A DNA stretch of 64,000 bases from JBGCEZ01 sp045106735. GTDB taxonomy: Bacteria > Planctomycetota > Phycisphaerae > Phycisphaerales > SM1A02. The stretch covers positions 32,512-96,511 of the forward strand of contig JBGCEZ010000039.1 in assembly GCA_045106735.1 (NCBI GenBank), given 5' to 3'. Position 1 is the stretch's first letter; each line of letters starts with the position of its first letter. A program made the position numbers and the translations under genes. The notes beneath the pieces were generated by a model. That model was not told the DNA's origin, searched no databases, and was given only the letters and a program-made list of their open reading frames with translations. This document shows positions 18,882 to 28,014 of the stretch, piece after piece.

Positions 18882-19472
18882 ATGCACGAAGAAAGATTCT
18901 GTCACTCCGAGTACACGATCCGCCGCAAGGTGCTCTCGATCCTCGGGGCCAAGTTCCATGTCTACGGCCCGAATGAGCAGCTGGTGCTTTTCACGAAGCA
19001 GAAGGCATTCAAACTTCGGGAAGACATCCGGCTCTACGAGAGCGAGGCGATGGAGAACGAGTTGCTCGTGCTCCAAGCTCGCCAGGTCATCGACTTTGGC
19101 GTCACCTTCGACGTCGTCGATCCGCTGGATGGCGATCGGATCGGATCGGTCCGGCGCAAGGGACTCAAGAGCATCCTCCGCGACGAATGGCTGATCTTTG
19201 GCGCGGACGACGAACCGCTGGGCCGGGTCTTCGAAGACCAGGCCTCGCTCGCCCTCCTGCGCCGCATCCACCCGATCTTCAGCGTCATCGCCCCGCAGTC
19301 CCACAACTTTGAGGTCAACGGCGCGATGGCTGCGACCCTTCGGCAGAACCGCAATCCGTTCGTCCAGAAGACGATGGTGCGGATCGAGGACGCGTCGGCC
19401 GGCGCGCTGGATCCGAGGCTCGCCGTCGGCACCGCAGTCCTGATCGCCGCGATCGAAGGTCGCCAGAACTGA
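18882..19472 (+). CDS. LURP-one-related (LOR) family protein
   Basis: A 196-residue protein matching the tubby-like barrel fold of LURP-one/scramblase-related proteins: the pattern FHVYGPNEQLVLFTKQKAFKL, then strands with IRLYE, LLVLQARQVIDFGVTFDVVD and SIGSVRRKG-like segments. The family is found in plants and many bacteria, and no enzymatic function is established. It is likely cytosolic, with no signal peptide or membrane helix. The start at 18882 is supported by the TACACT box 6 nt upstream. It is downstream of the hybrid kinase gene but separated by 134 nt. A strong bidirectional hairpin follows at 19511-19540. Confidence 0.75.
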   Translation: MHEERFCHSEYTIRRKVLSILGAKFHVYGPNEQLVLFTKQKAFKLREDIRLYESEAMENELLVLQARQVIDFGVTFDVVDPLDGDRIGSVRRKGLKSILRDEWLIFGADDEPLGRVFEDQASLALLRRIHPIFSVIAPQSHNFEVNGAMAATLRQNRNPFVQKTMVRIEDASAGALDPRLAVGTAVLIAAIEGRQN

Positions 19473-19510
19473 CGGGAGCGCGGCTCGATCATCCGGCTGA
19501 CCCAACGAAA

Positions 19511-19540
19511 AACGCCCGTCCTGCTCGCAGGAGGGGCGTT
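19511..19540 (+). terminator. bidirectional terminator between the LOR gene and tRNA-Cys
   Basis: AACGCCC (19511-19517) pairs with GGGCGTT (19534-19540), continued inward by TCCTG/CAGGA after one mismatch. A-run GAAAAA precedes and TTCTT follows, so each strand has a T-rich flank. It sits 6 bases past the end of the minus-strand tRNA gene. Confidence 0.8.
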
Positions 19541-19546
19541 CTTCAA

Positions 19547-19620
19547 AGGCCGAGGTGGGATTCGAACCCACGAATACCGGATTTGCAATCCGGCCCCTTA
19601 GACCACTTGGGCACTCGGCC
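19547..19620 (-). tRNA. tRNA-Cys (GCA)
   Basis: A 74-nt cloverleaf on the minus strand. The acceptor stem is GGCCGAG/CTCGGCC, the anticodon stem CCGGA/TCCGG encloses loop TTGCAAA with anticodon GCA, and the T arm is GTGGG-TTCGAAT-CCCAC. The discriminator base is U, as expected for tRNA-Cys. CCA is not encoded. Confidence 0.95.
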
Positions 19621-19846
19621 AAGATGCGAGCAGCGAGCTGCTCGGCGACGTGAAAGACTATCCGGTGCTCCGGCGATGGGCAATGGCTGGCGGGCCCGGT
19701 CCGCCGGTTGGCCTGACTTTCGGGCGGGTGGCCACGCGGGACGGCGGATCGGCGATCGGTTGGCGGCGTCCCCCAGCATCGTTCGCGGCGATAGCCGGGA
19801 CGTGGGTGGGCCCGGTCCCGGCAAACGGCGGGGACCACTTGGGGTT

Positions 19847-19932
19847 GGCTTCGGTTCTGGCGTCGGCTTTGGCGTCGGTTCTGGCCTTGGCTTTGGCTCT
19901 GGCTTTGGCTCTGGCCTTGGGTTCCGGCCCGG
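19847..19932. repeat. degenerate 6-bp tandem repeat
   Basis: About 14 hexamers of the pattern GGCTTT / GGTTCT / GGCGTC / GGCTCT, in register. Plus-strand translation would give Gly/Phe/Ser and minus-strand Pro/Glu/Lys dipeptides. It lies in the 349-base gap between tRNA-Cys and the lipoprotein gene, which otherwise holds nothing I can support. Confidence 0.75.
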
Positions 19933-19969
19933 GCTCCGACTCTCGCTCTGGCCCCGGCGTCGACGATCC

Positions 19970-21133
19970 TTACGGGGCCGTGCCCGTGCCCGTGCCCGCG
20001 CCGGCGTCGTCCACCGCGGCCACGGCGGCTTCATCCCGGCGCATCAGGACCATGCCCCGCAGGTCGGTGTCGGCTGGCGGCACGCCAAAGAGGTCGGCGT
20101 CAGTCGTCCCGCGCCCGCCGGTGCGGACATGGGCCCGCAACTGTTGGCCGACGAGCGGATCGATGACCGCCTCGTAGCGTTCGCCGCCCGCGCCATCGGG
20201 GACGACGCGGTACACGTACAGCTTCTCCCCGCGGCGAAGCGGCCGGCCGCTGCCGATGGCCACGCGAATCCGTCGTTTGACCGGCTCGCTGACGATCCGG
20301 ATGCGATCGTCGTTCGTCGGCACCATGCGGTTGAGCACGTCCTTGGACTCAAGCAGTGCGTCCTTGGTCGCGCGGCCCAATGGGCTGTTCCAGAACAGCA
20401 GCGAGTCGAACGTGATGTTGCCGTAGAGCGTGGTCGGATCGGTCGAGGGCGTGGCCGCGGTGCCGTACACATGATCGGTGGCCACCGAACGGCCGCGTTC
20501 CAAGTCAAAGACGTCGAGTTGGATCGCCACCAGGGCTTCAACGCGGCGCTTGCCGAACGTTCGACGGGGCAAGAGTTCGGGCGCGACGTCATCGGTGTGT
20601 CCGAAGTCGGTGACCCGGCCGTTGACGATCAGGCGGACGTCCGGATGGGCCCGGCGAATGCGGGCGAGGGCTTTGGCCCGGGCGTCGTCCGGCTGATCGC
20701 GCAGACCGGCGACATCGGCGGCAAGTCGCGGGTTCACGATGACGTCAAAGCGTCCGCGGTTCAGCGCGGTGCGGGCCAGCGCGTCGGCCATGTCGCGGCC
20801 AATCCGCGGCCAGCCGACGGAGGCGTACGCTGGATCATCGAAGTGGCCGACGACGACCACGCGGGCGCCGGTGACATCGGCTTCAGCCGGGCCGTCTTCG
20901 GCCATCGTGGTGGGTGGGCTGTTGTACGTCGTCCACGGCAGGGGGCCGCCGATGCTGCCGCATCCCGTCAGGATCGCGGGGGCGGCGCACGCGAGGGCGA
21001 CGCCGGCAGCTCGCGAAGCGGCCGTGACCGCGTTTCGCGGGCAACGCCACAGTCGTCCGGCGGGGAGCCGGAAGAGCCGCCATCGTCGTGGGTAGGGGCG
21101 TGCGTTCATTCGCCTGCCGCAATGTGCGTGCAC
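19970..21133 (-). CDS. predicted lipoprotein of unknown function
   Basis: A 387-residue protein with an Arg-rich N-terminus, a hydrophobic helix and a lipobox (AILTGC, Cys near 58). After it come ARVVVVGHFDDPAYASVGW and an alpha/beta pattern (LARTALNRGRFDVIVNP) reminiscent of the CsgG/LpoB-like family of envelope lipoproteins, then a domain ending in YVYRVVPDG and a Gly/Thr tail. The family link is weak. GTG at 21133 is chosen because a perfect AGGAGG lies 8 nt upstream; an in-frame ATG at 21109 has a poorer site. It is divergent from the DegP-type protease gene, so an envelope role is plausible. Confidence 0.65.
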   Translation of the reverse strand: MHAHCGRRMNARPYPRRWRLFRLPAGRLWRCPRNAVTAASRAAGVALACAAPAILTGCGSIGGPLPWTTYNSPPTTMAEDGPAEADVTGARVVVVGHFDDPAYASVGWPRIGRDMADALARTALNRGRFDVIVNPRLAADVAGLRDQPDDARAKALARIRRAHPDVRLIVNGRVTDFGHTDDVAPELLPRRTFGKRRVEALVAIQLDVFDLERGRSVATDHVYGTAATPSTDPTTLYGNITFDSLLFWNSPLGRATKDALLESKDVLNRMVPTNDDRIRIVSEPVKRRIRVAIGSGRPLRRGEKLYVYRVVPDGAGGERYEAVIDPLVGQQLRAHVRTGGRGTTDADLFGVPPADTDLRGMVLMRRDEAAVAAVDDAGAGTGTGTAP

Positions 21134-21296
21134 ATCGCGAACCTCCTGACGCCTTCGCTCGCCCGGGCGCATCCGTGCGTCCGGAACCTGGCCGCCGGAA
21201 GTGGAAGAATCCCCTTCGGCGGCCGATCATGATGGTACCCGCGGTGGACGCGGGCGGAGTATGAGCGGCCCGGAACGCCCGGGCAGGAGGGTTGAG

Positions 21297-22973
21297 ATGC
21301 CGACGACGAAGCACCCTGAGTCATGTGATCACTCCGGACCGATGGCCTCGAAGCAGGCCCGGCCAAAGACCGACCATTGGGGCGGAGCCGGCCGACGAGG
21401 GTTCAGCCGGGTGGCGTCGATGGCCCTCGGGCTGGTCATCATCGGCGTGGCGGGGGGAGCCGTCGCTCGAGCGATCGAGCCGGCGGCCGCCACACCAGCC
21501 GCCGCGCCAATCGCCGAGCCAGCCGCCGATTCGGCCGCCACACCAGCCGCCACACCAGGCGCCACGCCAATCGCCACGCCGCGTCGCGCCGCGAACCTGT
21601 CCGCACTCGCGACCGAGTTGGGGACGTCCGGCCTCGCCCAAGCCGCTCCCGCCAACGCCCCCGGCCTCGCGCCGCCGATGCGGCGCGGCGAGGCCGACCG
21701 TGCCGCCCGCCGCGCCGCTCGACGCACGCCCGTCGTCGACGTCTTCGAAGCCAGCCGCGACGCGGTCGTCAACATCGCCACGACCGAAGTGCAGGAAGTC
21801 CGCGTCCGGCGCCGATCCGCCTTCGACTTGTTCTTCGACGACTTCGACCCCCGGCCGCGCCGCCGCGAGCGGCAGAGCGTTGGGAGCGGGTTCGTGATCC
21901 ATCCCGATGGCTACATCGTCACCAATGCCCACGTCGTCAGCCGAACCGCGTCGGAGCAAAAGGCGATCTTTCCCGACGGGCGCGAATACGACGCGGTGAT
22001 CGTGGCCACCGACCGCGATGCCGACCTTGCGGTGCTGAAGATCGAGGCCGACGCGCCGCTGCCGACGCTGCCGCTTGGCCGGAGCGACGACATTCTGGTC
22101 GGCGAAACCGTCGTGGCCATTGGGAATCCGCTGGGATTCCAACACACCGTGACGTCGGGCGTGGTGAGCGCGACCGGGCGGTCCATCGAGGTGAGTCGCG
22201 ACTTGCGGTTCGACGACCTGATCCAGACCGACGCCAGCATCAACCCCGGCAACTCGGGCGGGCCATTGCTGAACGTGCTGGGCGAGTTGATCGGCGTCAA
22301 CACCGCCATTCGTGGGGACGCGCAGAACATCGGCTTCGCCATCAGCGTCGATCGACTCCGCCGTGCGTTGCCGGAACTGCTCGACGTCGAGCGGCGCTAC
22401 CGGATCGAGAGCGGACTCCAGATCGATCCACTTGGCGTGCCGCGGGTCGTCTCGGTGCTTGGCGATTCACCGGCCGCCCGGGCCGGCATCCGCCCCGGTG
22501 ACCAGTTGCTGGAGATCGACGCCCGGCCGGTCGCCAACGCCATCGACTACGACATTGCGGTCATGGGCCGCCGACCTGGCGACGCGGTTCGGCTGCGATT
22601 GGACCGGGGCGGTCAAGAGGTCTTGGCTTCACTGCGACTCGCCGAGCGGCCGCGGCCTGACGGCGATGCTCTGGCGTGGGCTCGGCTCGGCCTGCGCCTC
22701 GAACCGGTCGATGACGATCTGGCCCGCCGGCTCCGGCTGGGGCGGAACCGCGGCATGTTCGTGACCGCGGTCGCTCCGGAGTCGGCGGGCGAGGCGGCCG
22801 GTGTCCGGCCTCGGGACATCATCTTGGCCCTGGACGAGTTCTATCTGAGCTCGGTGGAGGATCTCGGGCGGCGACTGGAGCGCGCGGCGTCCGACGAGTC
22901 GATGTTCATCCGCGTCGTTCGGGTCGTGGACCGGCGAAAGAGCATCCTCGATGGAGAAATCGTGGTTCGGTAG
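21297..22973 (+). CDS. DegP/DegQ-type (HtrA) periplasmic serine protease
   Basis: A 558-residue HtrA-family protease and chaperone for misfolded envelope proteins. An N-terminal membrane or signal helix (about 38-58) is followed by an Ala/Pro/Thr repeat tract, a trypsin-like domain with the triad His in TNAHVVS, Asp in DRDADLAVLK and Ser in NPGNSGGPL, and two PDZ domains (about 375-460 and 465-555), the second including VTAVAPESAGEAAGVRP. Length and two PDZ domains are normal. ATG at 21297 follows AGGAGGG by 5 nt; an ATG at 21261 in the same frame has a badly spaced site. The tract of ACACCAGCC-like repeats near 21490-21570 makes the linker likely variable in length. Confidence 0.92.
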   Translation: MPTTKHPESCDHSGPMASKQARPKTDHWGGAGRRGFSRVASMALGLVIIGVAGGAVARAIEPAAATPAAAPIAEPAADSAATPAATPGATPIATPRRAANLSALATELGTSGLAQAAPANAPGLAPPMRRGEADRAARRAARRTPVVDVFEASRDAVVNIATTEVQEVRVRRRSAFDLFFDDFDPRPRRRERQSVGSGFVIHPDGYIVTNAHVVSRTASEQKAIFPDGREYDAVIVATDRDADLAVLKIEADAPLPTLPLGRSDDILVGETVVAIGNPLGFQHTVTSGVVSATGRSIEVSRDLRFDDLIQTDASINPGNSGGPLLNVLGELIGVNTAIRGDAQNIGFAISVDRLRRALPELLDVERRYRIESGLQIDPLGVPRVVSVLGDSPAARAGIRPGDQLLEIDARPVANAIDYDIAVMGRRPGDAVRLRLDRGGQEVLASLRLAERPRPDGDALAWARLGLRLEPVDDDLARRLRLGRNRGMFVTAVAPESAGEAAGVRPRDIILALDEFYLSSVEDLGRRLERAASDESMFIRVVRVVDRRKSILDGEIVVR

Positions 22974-23040
22974 GCCTGGTTTGGCGAGCAGCCCCCATCG
23001 TCTTGGCCGATGTCCGCGAATCAGCGGGCTCAGGGGCCGC

Positions 23041-23163
23041 CGTCCCACCGCCGTCCCACCGCCGTCCCGCCGCCGTCCCGCCGCCGTCCTACCGCCGTCC
23101 CACCGCCGTCCCGCCCTCGGCCGCACCGCCGTCCCGCCGCCGTCCCGCCCTCGGCCGCACCTC
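23041..23163. repeat. 11-bp tandem repeat array
   Basis: Units of CGTCCCACCGC or CGTCCCGCCGC begin at 23041, 23052, 23063, 23074, 23085, 23096, 23107, 23130 and 23141. Two units are followed by a 12-bp CTCGGCCGCAC-type insert, giving a higher-order period. The unit is not a multiple of 3, so coding is unlikely. It lies in the 419-base gap (22974-23392) before the ResB gene; the rest of the gap shows no gene. Confidence 0.85.
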
Positions 23164-23392
23164 CGTCCCTTCGTCCGCCGCGCCGCCAACCCTTGATCGT
23201 CCAGCGGGCATCCTGGCCCCCGATTGCGGCCGATTCCGCCCGCCCGACTGGCGACTGGAGGCGAGCGGGGGGCTAAGATTGGTGCTCGCGCGCTCCGCCC
23301 CCTGTTTCCTCGGTCTTCCCGATGGGAGGCCCAGCGGATGTCGCGAGACCGATCCCCGCCCCGACCCTGCCCGCGATCCAGGAAGTCCCCCA

Positions 23393-25933
23393 ATGGCCAC
23401 GCTTGCCTCCGGCTCCGCCGCCCCCGATCCAACCGGGATCGCCGAGTCCGAGCCGTCTCGGCCCGATCCCAAGACGCCCGGCCTGATCGGCTGGGTGCTG
23501 GATCTGTTCAGCAGCATCCGGCTTGGCATCGTGTTGATGATCCTCATCTTCGTGTACTCGTCGATTGGGTCGGCCGGCTTGCCGGTGCACCCGAACATCC
23601 TCGCGCCCAGCTCGTGGATGAACGTCCGCGAGCTGATCGAGATGAGCGAGTTCCGCTGGTTCCACTGGTGGCCGTTTGATGTTTTGATCGGGCTCTTCTG
23701 CCTGAACTTGACGGTGGCCACGATCCGCCGCATCCCGTTCAACATCCTGACGCTCGGCGTTTGGACGATCCACACCGGCCTGATCATCCTCTCCCTCGGA
23801 AGCGTCTACTACTTCACGATGAAGAAGGAAGGCGACGTGCCGGTTCCGCGGCGCGAAGTACAAATCGCCATCCCGGGGGTCGAGCCCCAGACAATGGTCG
23901 CCACGCCAGGCAATTCCTTGATCCTTGGAAATGGGGCCGACCAGCGCCGCTTCCGCATCGCCCGCATCACGCCGGACTGGGAACTGCTCTCCGGAGACGA
24001 CGCCGGCACGCGGGCTTACAAGGTCACGGTCTCGGTGGAAGGCGGGCCGGAAGGCATGTTCATGCGGGAGCTGATCGACGGCTTCCCGCAGTACACCGAG
24101 GACCTGATCCGGTCCGAGGACCCGCAGCAGCCCTTTGCCCGGGCCAAGAACGTCCGGGGCGCGCCGCTGGTGGACGAAACGGTGGAGCTTTCGCTGGCTC
24201 CGGTCAGCGTCGACCATTTTTACCTGATGGAATCACGGGCCCTCTACGTCCGTGCTCGCGGGGCCGAGACGTGGTCTGAACGCCCGGTGCCGTGGATGCC
24301 GCTGTTCAAGGATCACCTGCGCGACTACGAGGGCCTTTGGCTTGGTCCGAACCAAGACCGTCCGCCGCTGCGTCCGCTGGAAGTCGTCGTCGCCTCGGAA
24401 GCCGATGACGATCCGTTGCCGAACGTCGACTTCGTCATCGACGAGTACCTCCGATACGCCTCGTTGCAGAAGCAGCTTCTTCCGGGTGGCGCCCGCTTGA
24501 ACCCCGTCGCCCGCATCCGACTCGAGTCGCAGCAGAGTGCGACGCAGCAGACCTTTGACATGGAAGCGTTCAACGCGTCGACCCGCACCCAGATGCGCGG
24601 CGCGCTGGTCTTCGACTGGGTGGAAGACGACGCGGCCTTCGCCCGGCTGGCCGAGGCCGTTCCGCCAGCGATCGAGGTCCGCCCTCCCGGGGGCGAGCCG
24701 GTGCGTGTGCCGATCAACCGCACGGCCCAGGCCGATCCGGACCTTGAGTTTTCACCGGTCGCCGGCACGGACTACGCCTGGCGCGTCCTGAGCTTTGACG
24801 ACGGGTTGCAGATCGCGAACCGCACGCTCTCGGTCGCGGTCATTGAGGTGACCCAGGGCGATCGCCAATTCACCCGGTGGGTGTTCGACGATCCGTCCAT
24901 GACCCGCGATGTGCCGGAAGGAGAGACGCTGGCCGCCAACGCCGCCGGCGCTTTCGACGCCACGCTCGACCTGTCGTACATCCCGGGAACGCCGGTGGCG
25001 ATTCGCCTGATTGCCGGTCCGGACGAAGAACAACTTCGGGTCAGTGTGCCGCAGATCGGCACGAACGCGCCGCCGCAGATCTTTGACCTGCGCGTCGGCC
25101 AGCCGGTCCTGATTCCCGGCGGACTCACCCTGCACGTGGATGCATTCACCGCCCGCGGCCAGGACGTGGTGCGTCCCGCGGTCGTGCCCGAACGCATGCG
25201 GGATCGCGACGTCGGCATGATGGCCTCGATGGTCCGCGTTCAGATCCCGGGCGCCGTGTCGGCCATCACCGGTTCGGACCCGGTGGAATCCGTCGACGGT
25301 TCCATGTGGCTTCCGTTCCACCGCTATCCGTTCGACGCGCCCCACGAGGCGATCCGCCGGTTCCGCTACACGCCGACCGTCGTGACCATGGAAGACGGTT
25401 CGCAGATCGAAGTGATGTTCAGCCGGCAGCGGCATCCGCTCACGCATCCCGTTCGGCTGGATCGGTTCGAGATCGACAGCCGCATCGGCGGGTTCTCCGG
25501 CGATACGAGCAGTATTCGCGACTGGCGCAGCATCGTCCGTTTCGAAGAGGACGGGCAGTGGTCGGAGAGCCGCGAGGTCCACGTCAACAATCCCAAGCCC
25601 TCCGGTGGCTATTGGTTCTTCCAGGCCCAGTGGGATCCGCCGGACGAGCCGCGATTTGAGGGTGACCCGGGGTCGGCCGGCCTCAACTACACCGTGCTCG
25701 GCGTTGGCAACCGCAATGGCGTGGTCATCCAACTCTGGGGATGCATCATCACCGTGATCGGGATGATGTACGCGTTCTACGTCAAGCCGTGGATCAAGCG
25801 TCGCCGTCAGGCGGCGGTCTACGCGGACATGGCCGCTCGCGGGATCCTCCCCGCCGGCGCGGTCAACGTGGCCGGCGGCGATTCGCCGGCCGAACCGGAG
25901 TTGGCCCCGGCCGGCTCGGAGGTGCAGCGATGA
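23393..25933 (+). CDS. ResB/CcsB cytochrome c biogenesis protein
   Basis: ResB (CcsB) component of the System II cytochrome c maturation complex, which with CcsA carries heme across the membrane and ligates it to apocytochrome c. The 846-residue protein has a polar N-terminus, membrane helices at about 35-60, 85-110 and 115-140, a very large periplasmic region (about 145-770), and a last helix (LWGCIITVIGMMYAFYVKPW) before a basic cytoplasmic tail. The architecture and final helix fit ResB. ATG at 23393 follows AGGAAG by 7 nt. Its stop overlaps the start of ccsA (ATGA), so the pair is translationally coupled. Confidence 0.85.
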   Translation: MATLASGSAAPDPTGIAESEPSRPDPKTPGLIGWVLDLFSSIRLGIVLMILIFVYSSIGSAGLPVHPNILAPSSWMNVRELIEMSEFRWFHWWPFDVLIGLFCLNLTVATIRRIPFNILTLGVWTIHTGLIILSLGSVYYFTMKKEGDVPVPRREVQIAIPGVEPQTMVATPGNSLILGNGADQRRFRIARITPDWELLSGDDAGTRAYKVTVSVEGGPEGMFMRELIDGFPQYTEDLIRSEDPQQPFARAKNVRGAPLVDETVELSLAPVSVDHFYLMESRALYVRARGAETWSERPVPWMPLFKDHLRDYEGLWLGPNQDRPPLRPLEVVVASEADDDPLPNVDFVIDEYLRYASLQKQLLPGGARLNPVARIRLESQQSATQQTFDMEAFNASTRTQMRGALVFDWVEDDAAFARLAEAVPPAIEVRPPGGEPVRVPINRTAQADPDLEFSPVAGTDYAWRVLSFDDGLQIANRTLSVAVIEVTQGDRQFTRWVFDDPSMTRDVPEGETLAANAAGAFDATLDLSYIPGTPVAIRLIAGPDEEQLRVSVPQIGTNAPPQIFDLRVGQPVLIPGGLTLHVDAFTARGQDVVRPAVVPERMRDRDVGMMASMVRVQIPGAVSAITGSDPVESVDGSMWLPFHRYPFDAPHEAIRRFRYTPTVVTMEDGSQIEVMFSRQRHPLTHPVRLDRFEIDSRIGGFSGDTSSIRDWRSIVRFEEDGQWSESREVHVNNPKPSGGYWFFQAQWDPPDEPRFEGDPGSAGLNYTVLGVGNRNGVVIQLWGCIITVIGMMYAFYVKPWIKRRRQAAVYADMAARGILPAGAVNVAGGDSPAEPELAPAGSEVQR

Positions 25934-27819
25934 CCTGCCTGAATCTTTCGAAATTTGGCCGACGTCCTTGGATCGCGCTGAGCCTGGTGCTCGGGGCCGG
26001 GATCCTGGCCGCGGTCGGCGGGCGCGCGATCGCCCAAACGCCCGGCTCGCCCATGCCGAACACTGGCGCCCACGCCGGTGCGCCGACGCAGGCCATGGTC
26101 GACGGCTTTGCCGCGCAGATCGATGTCAAGCCGCTCGCCGACCTGGCCGTGCACGCCGAGGGGCGCGTGGTGTCGGTCGGTTCGTACACCACGCAGATGA
26201 TGCGATTCGTGTCGGGGCCGCGGTGGATCAACGGTCAGTCGCCCACGTTCACGTACTTCGACTTGATGATCCGCCCCGAACGCTACGGCAACCGGCCGGT
26301 GATCTTCGTCAAGAAGAAGCTGATCCGCGCGGAGATCGAACGCGAACTGCGCACCGCCGGGCGCGTGCAGATCGACCAACTCAAGCGCAATCCGTCGCGC
26401 TCGATCTCGCCGGCGCAGGAGTCGGCCTTCTTCGCCGAACTCGACTCTCAGATGGTCCAGTTCATGGAGTACGGCCTGATCTCGCCGCGGCTCATCAACG
26501 ATCCTGCGGTGCAGCAGCGATTGCAGCTGCTCAGCACGGACCTCTTGCGCACGGCCAAGCCGGTGCAGGAGATTCGCAGTGCGATGACCGTGCGCGACCC
26601 TGGCTTCCTGCGCGGCAAGCTCGAAGTGCTCCCGCCCCCGTCGGGCGACTACCACGACCGCTGGCACACGCTCGATGAGCTCGCTGCCGCGTCGGCCGAC
26701 GATCCGGAGTACGCCGGTCTCGACCCGGCCCTCAAGGCCGACCTCCGTTCGGCGTGGACCGGCCTCGCCTCCGCGTGGGGGCGCAGCGACGCTGGCGCGA
26801 CCAACGCGGCCATCGCCCGCCTGGCCGAACTGCTGCCGCTGGTGAACGACGACGCGGCGATCTACCCGGACCAGCGCCGGCTCCAACTCGAGAACTGGTA
26901 CAGCCGTTCGCGGCACATGACCTGGATCTGGATCGTCTACGGGCTGGCCCTGATCCCGCTGACGCTCTTTGTCGTGTTCCGCTGGAGCGGGGCCCTCTGG
27001 GCGGGCATCAGCTTGTTCACCGTCGCGCTGCTGCTGCAAACCGCGGCGTTCGCGATCCGCTGGTACGTCTCCGGCCGCTTCCCGAACTCGAACATGTTCG
27101 AGGCGGTCACGACCGCCGCATGGTTCGGCAGCGCGTTTGCCGCTCTGGCCGAACTCGGCCTGCGGCGCACGCCCACCAAGGGTTTGTGGGCGATCGGCAG
27201 CGGCACGGCGAGCATGGTCGCACTCATGGCCGCGTACTACCTGCCGCTGCAGCTCGACCCCACGGTCAATAACCGGATGCCGGTGCTGCTTGACCTGTGG
27301 CTGTACATCCACACCAACGTCATCATCTTCTCGTACTGCCTGGTCTTCATGTCCGCGGTCACCGCCACGCTGTACCTGGCGTACCGGCTGATTCGCTGGT
27401 TGCAGGGGGCCGACGGGCTGGCCAAGGTCGAGTACGCCAAGGTCGGCGGCGCGGCCTCGCTGATCATGACCGGTCCCGACGGCAACACCATGCTCGATCG
27501 TCCCAAGACGACGATCGGTCAGGTGCTTGACGGCACGACGATGATTCTTGTCGAGCTGAGCTTTGTGCTGCTGTGGGCCGGACTGGTGATGGGCGCGATT
27601 TGGGCTGACCACTCGTGGGGCCGTCCGTGGGGCTGGGACCCCAAGGAAGTCTTCGCCCTGAACACGTTCATCGTGTTCGCGGTGCTCATCCACGCCCGGC
27701 TCAAGACCAAGGACAAGGGCCTCTGGACCGCGATCATCGCCTTGATCGGGTGTGCGGTCATGATCTTCAACTGGGTGGTGATCAACTTCACGATCGCGGG
27801 ATTGCACAGCTACGCGTGA
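25930..27819 (+). CDS. ccsA: CcsA cytochrome c biogenesis protein
   Basis: CcsA (CcsB-partner) of System II. The C-terminal half (about 330-629) has eight or so membrane helices and the diagnostic tryptophan-rich heme-handling motif WGRPWGWDPKE near residue 568, with conserved histidines nearby. The N-terminal half (about 35-325) after a signal-anchor helix is a large extracytoplasmic domain absent from the ~300-residue minimal CcsA proteins; extended forms are known in planctomycetes and Bacteroidetes. It overlaps ResB by 4 bases. No c-type cytochrome gene is in the window. Confidence 0.9.
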   Translation: MTCLNLSKFGRRPWIALSLVLGAGILAAVGGRAIAQTPGSPMPNTGAHAGAPTQAMVDGFAAQIDVKPLADLAVHAEGRVVSVGSYTTQMMRFVSGPRWINGQSPTFTYFDLMIRPERYGNRPVIFVKKKLIRAEIERELRTAGRVQIDQLKRNPSRSISPAQESAFFAELDSQMVQFMEYGLISPRLINDPAVQQRLQLLSTDLLRTAKPVQEIRSAMTVRDPGFLRGKLEVLPPPSGDYHDRWHTLDELAAASADDPEYAGLDPALKADLRSAWTGLASAWGRSDAGATNAAIARLAELLPLVNDDAAIYPDQRRLQLENWYSRSRHMTWIWIVYGLALIPLTLFVVFRWSGALWAGISLFTVALLLQTAAFAIRWYVSGRFPNSNMFEAVTTAAWFGSAFAALAELGLRRTPTKGLWAIGSGTASMVALMAAYYLPLQLDPTVNNRMPVLLDLWLYIHTNVIIFSYCLVFMSAVTATLYLAYRLIRWLQGADGLAKVEYAKVGGAASLIMTGPDGNTMLDRPKTTIGQVLDGTTMILVELSFVLLWAGLVMGAIWADHSWGRPWGWDPKEVFALNTFIVFAVLIHARLKTKDKGLWTAIIALIGCAVMIFNWVVINFTIAGLHSYA

Positions 27820-28002
27820 TGGCGCGGGCGGGGGCTGCGGTCCGGCCGGGATGCGGCGGCGACGCGGCCTGTGAGCGGCCGATGAGCGGGCCAGCGAGCG
27901 GTCGATGGGCGGGCAGAGCGCCGTCGGTCGTCGGCCGACCCTTTCCCGTGGTTTCTGGGGCGGTGGGTCCGTCTCGCTCGCCGCGCGGTCGCCGGGCGCA
28001 CC

Positions 28003-28008
28003 TACCAT
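28003..28008 (+). promoter_or_regulatory. TACCAT box, likely -10 of a leaderless transcript
   Basis: TACCAT ends 6 nt before the ATG at 28015 and no ribosome site is seen. It fits the TANNNT boxes before gmk and other genes here. Confidence 0.5.
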
Positions 28009-28014
28009 CTCACC

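Noticed and set aside
19583..19969. Gly-rich or Pro-rich small gene at the hexamer repeat
   Set aside because: Both strands stay open only because of the 6-bp repeat; no start signal, and the minus-strand frame runs through the tRNA-Cys gene.
22974..23392. Repeat array as a CRISPR
   Set aside because: Units are 11 bp in direct tandem with no unique spacers and no cas genes nearby.
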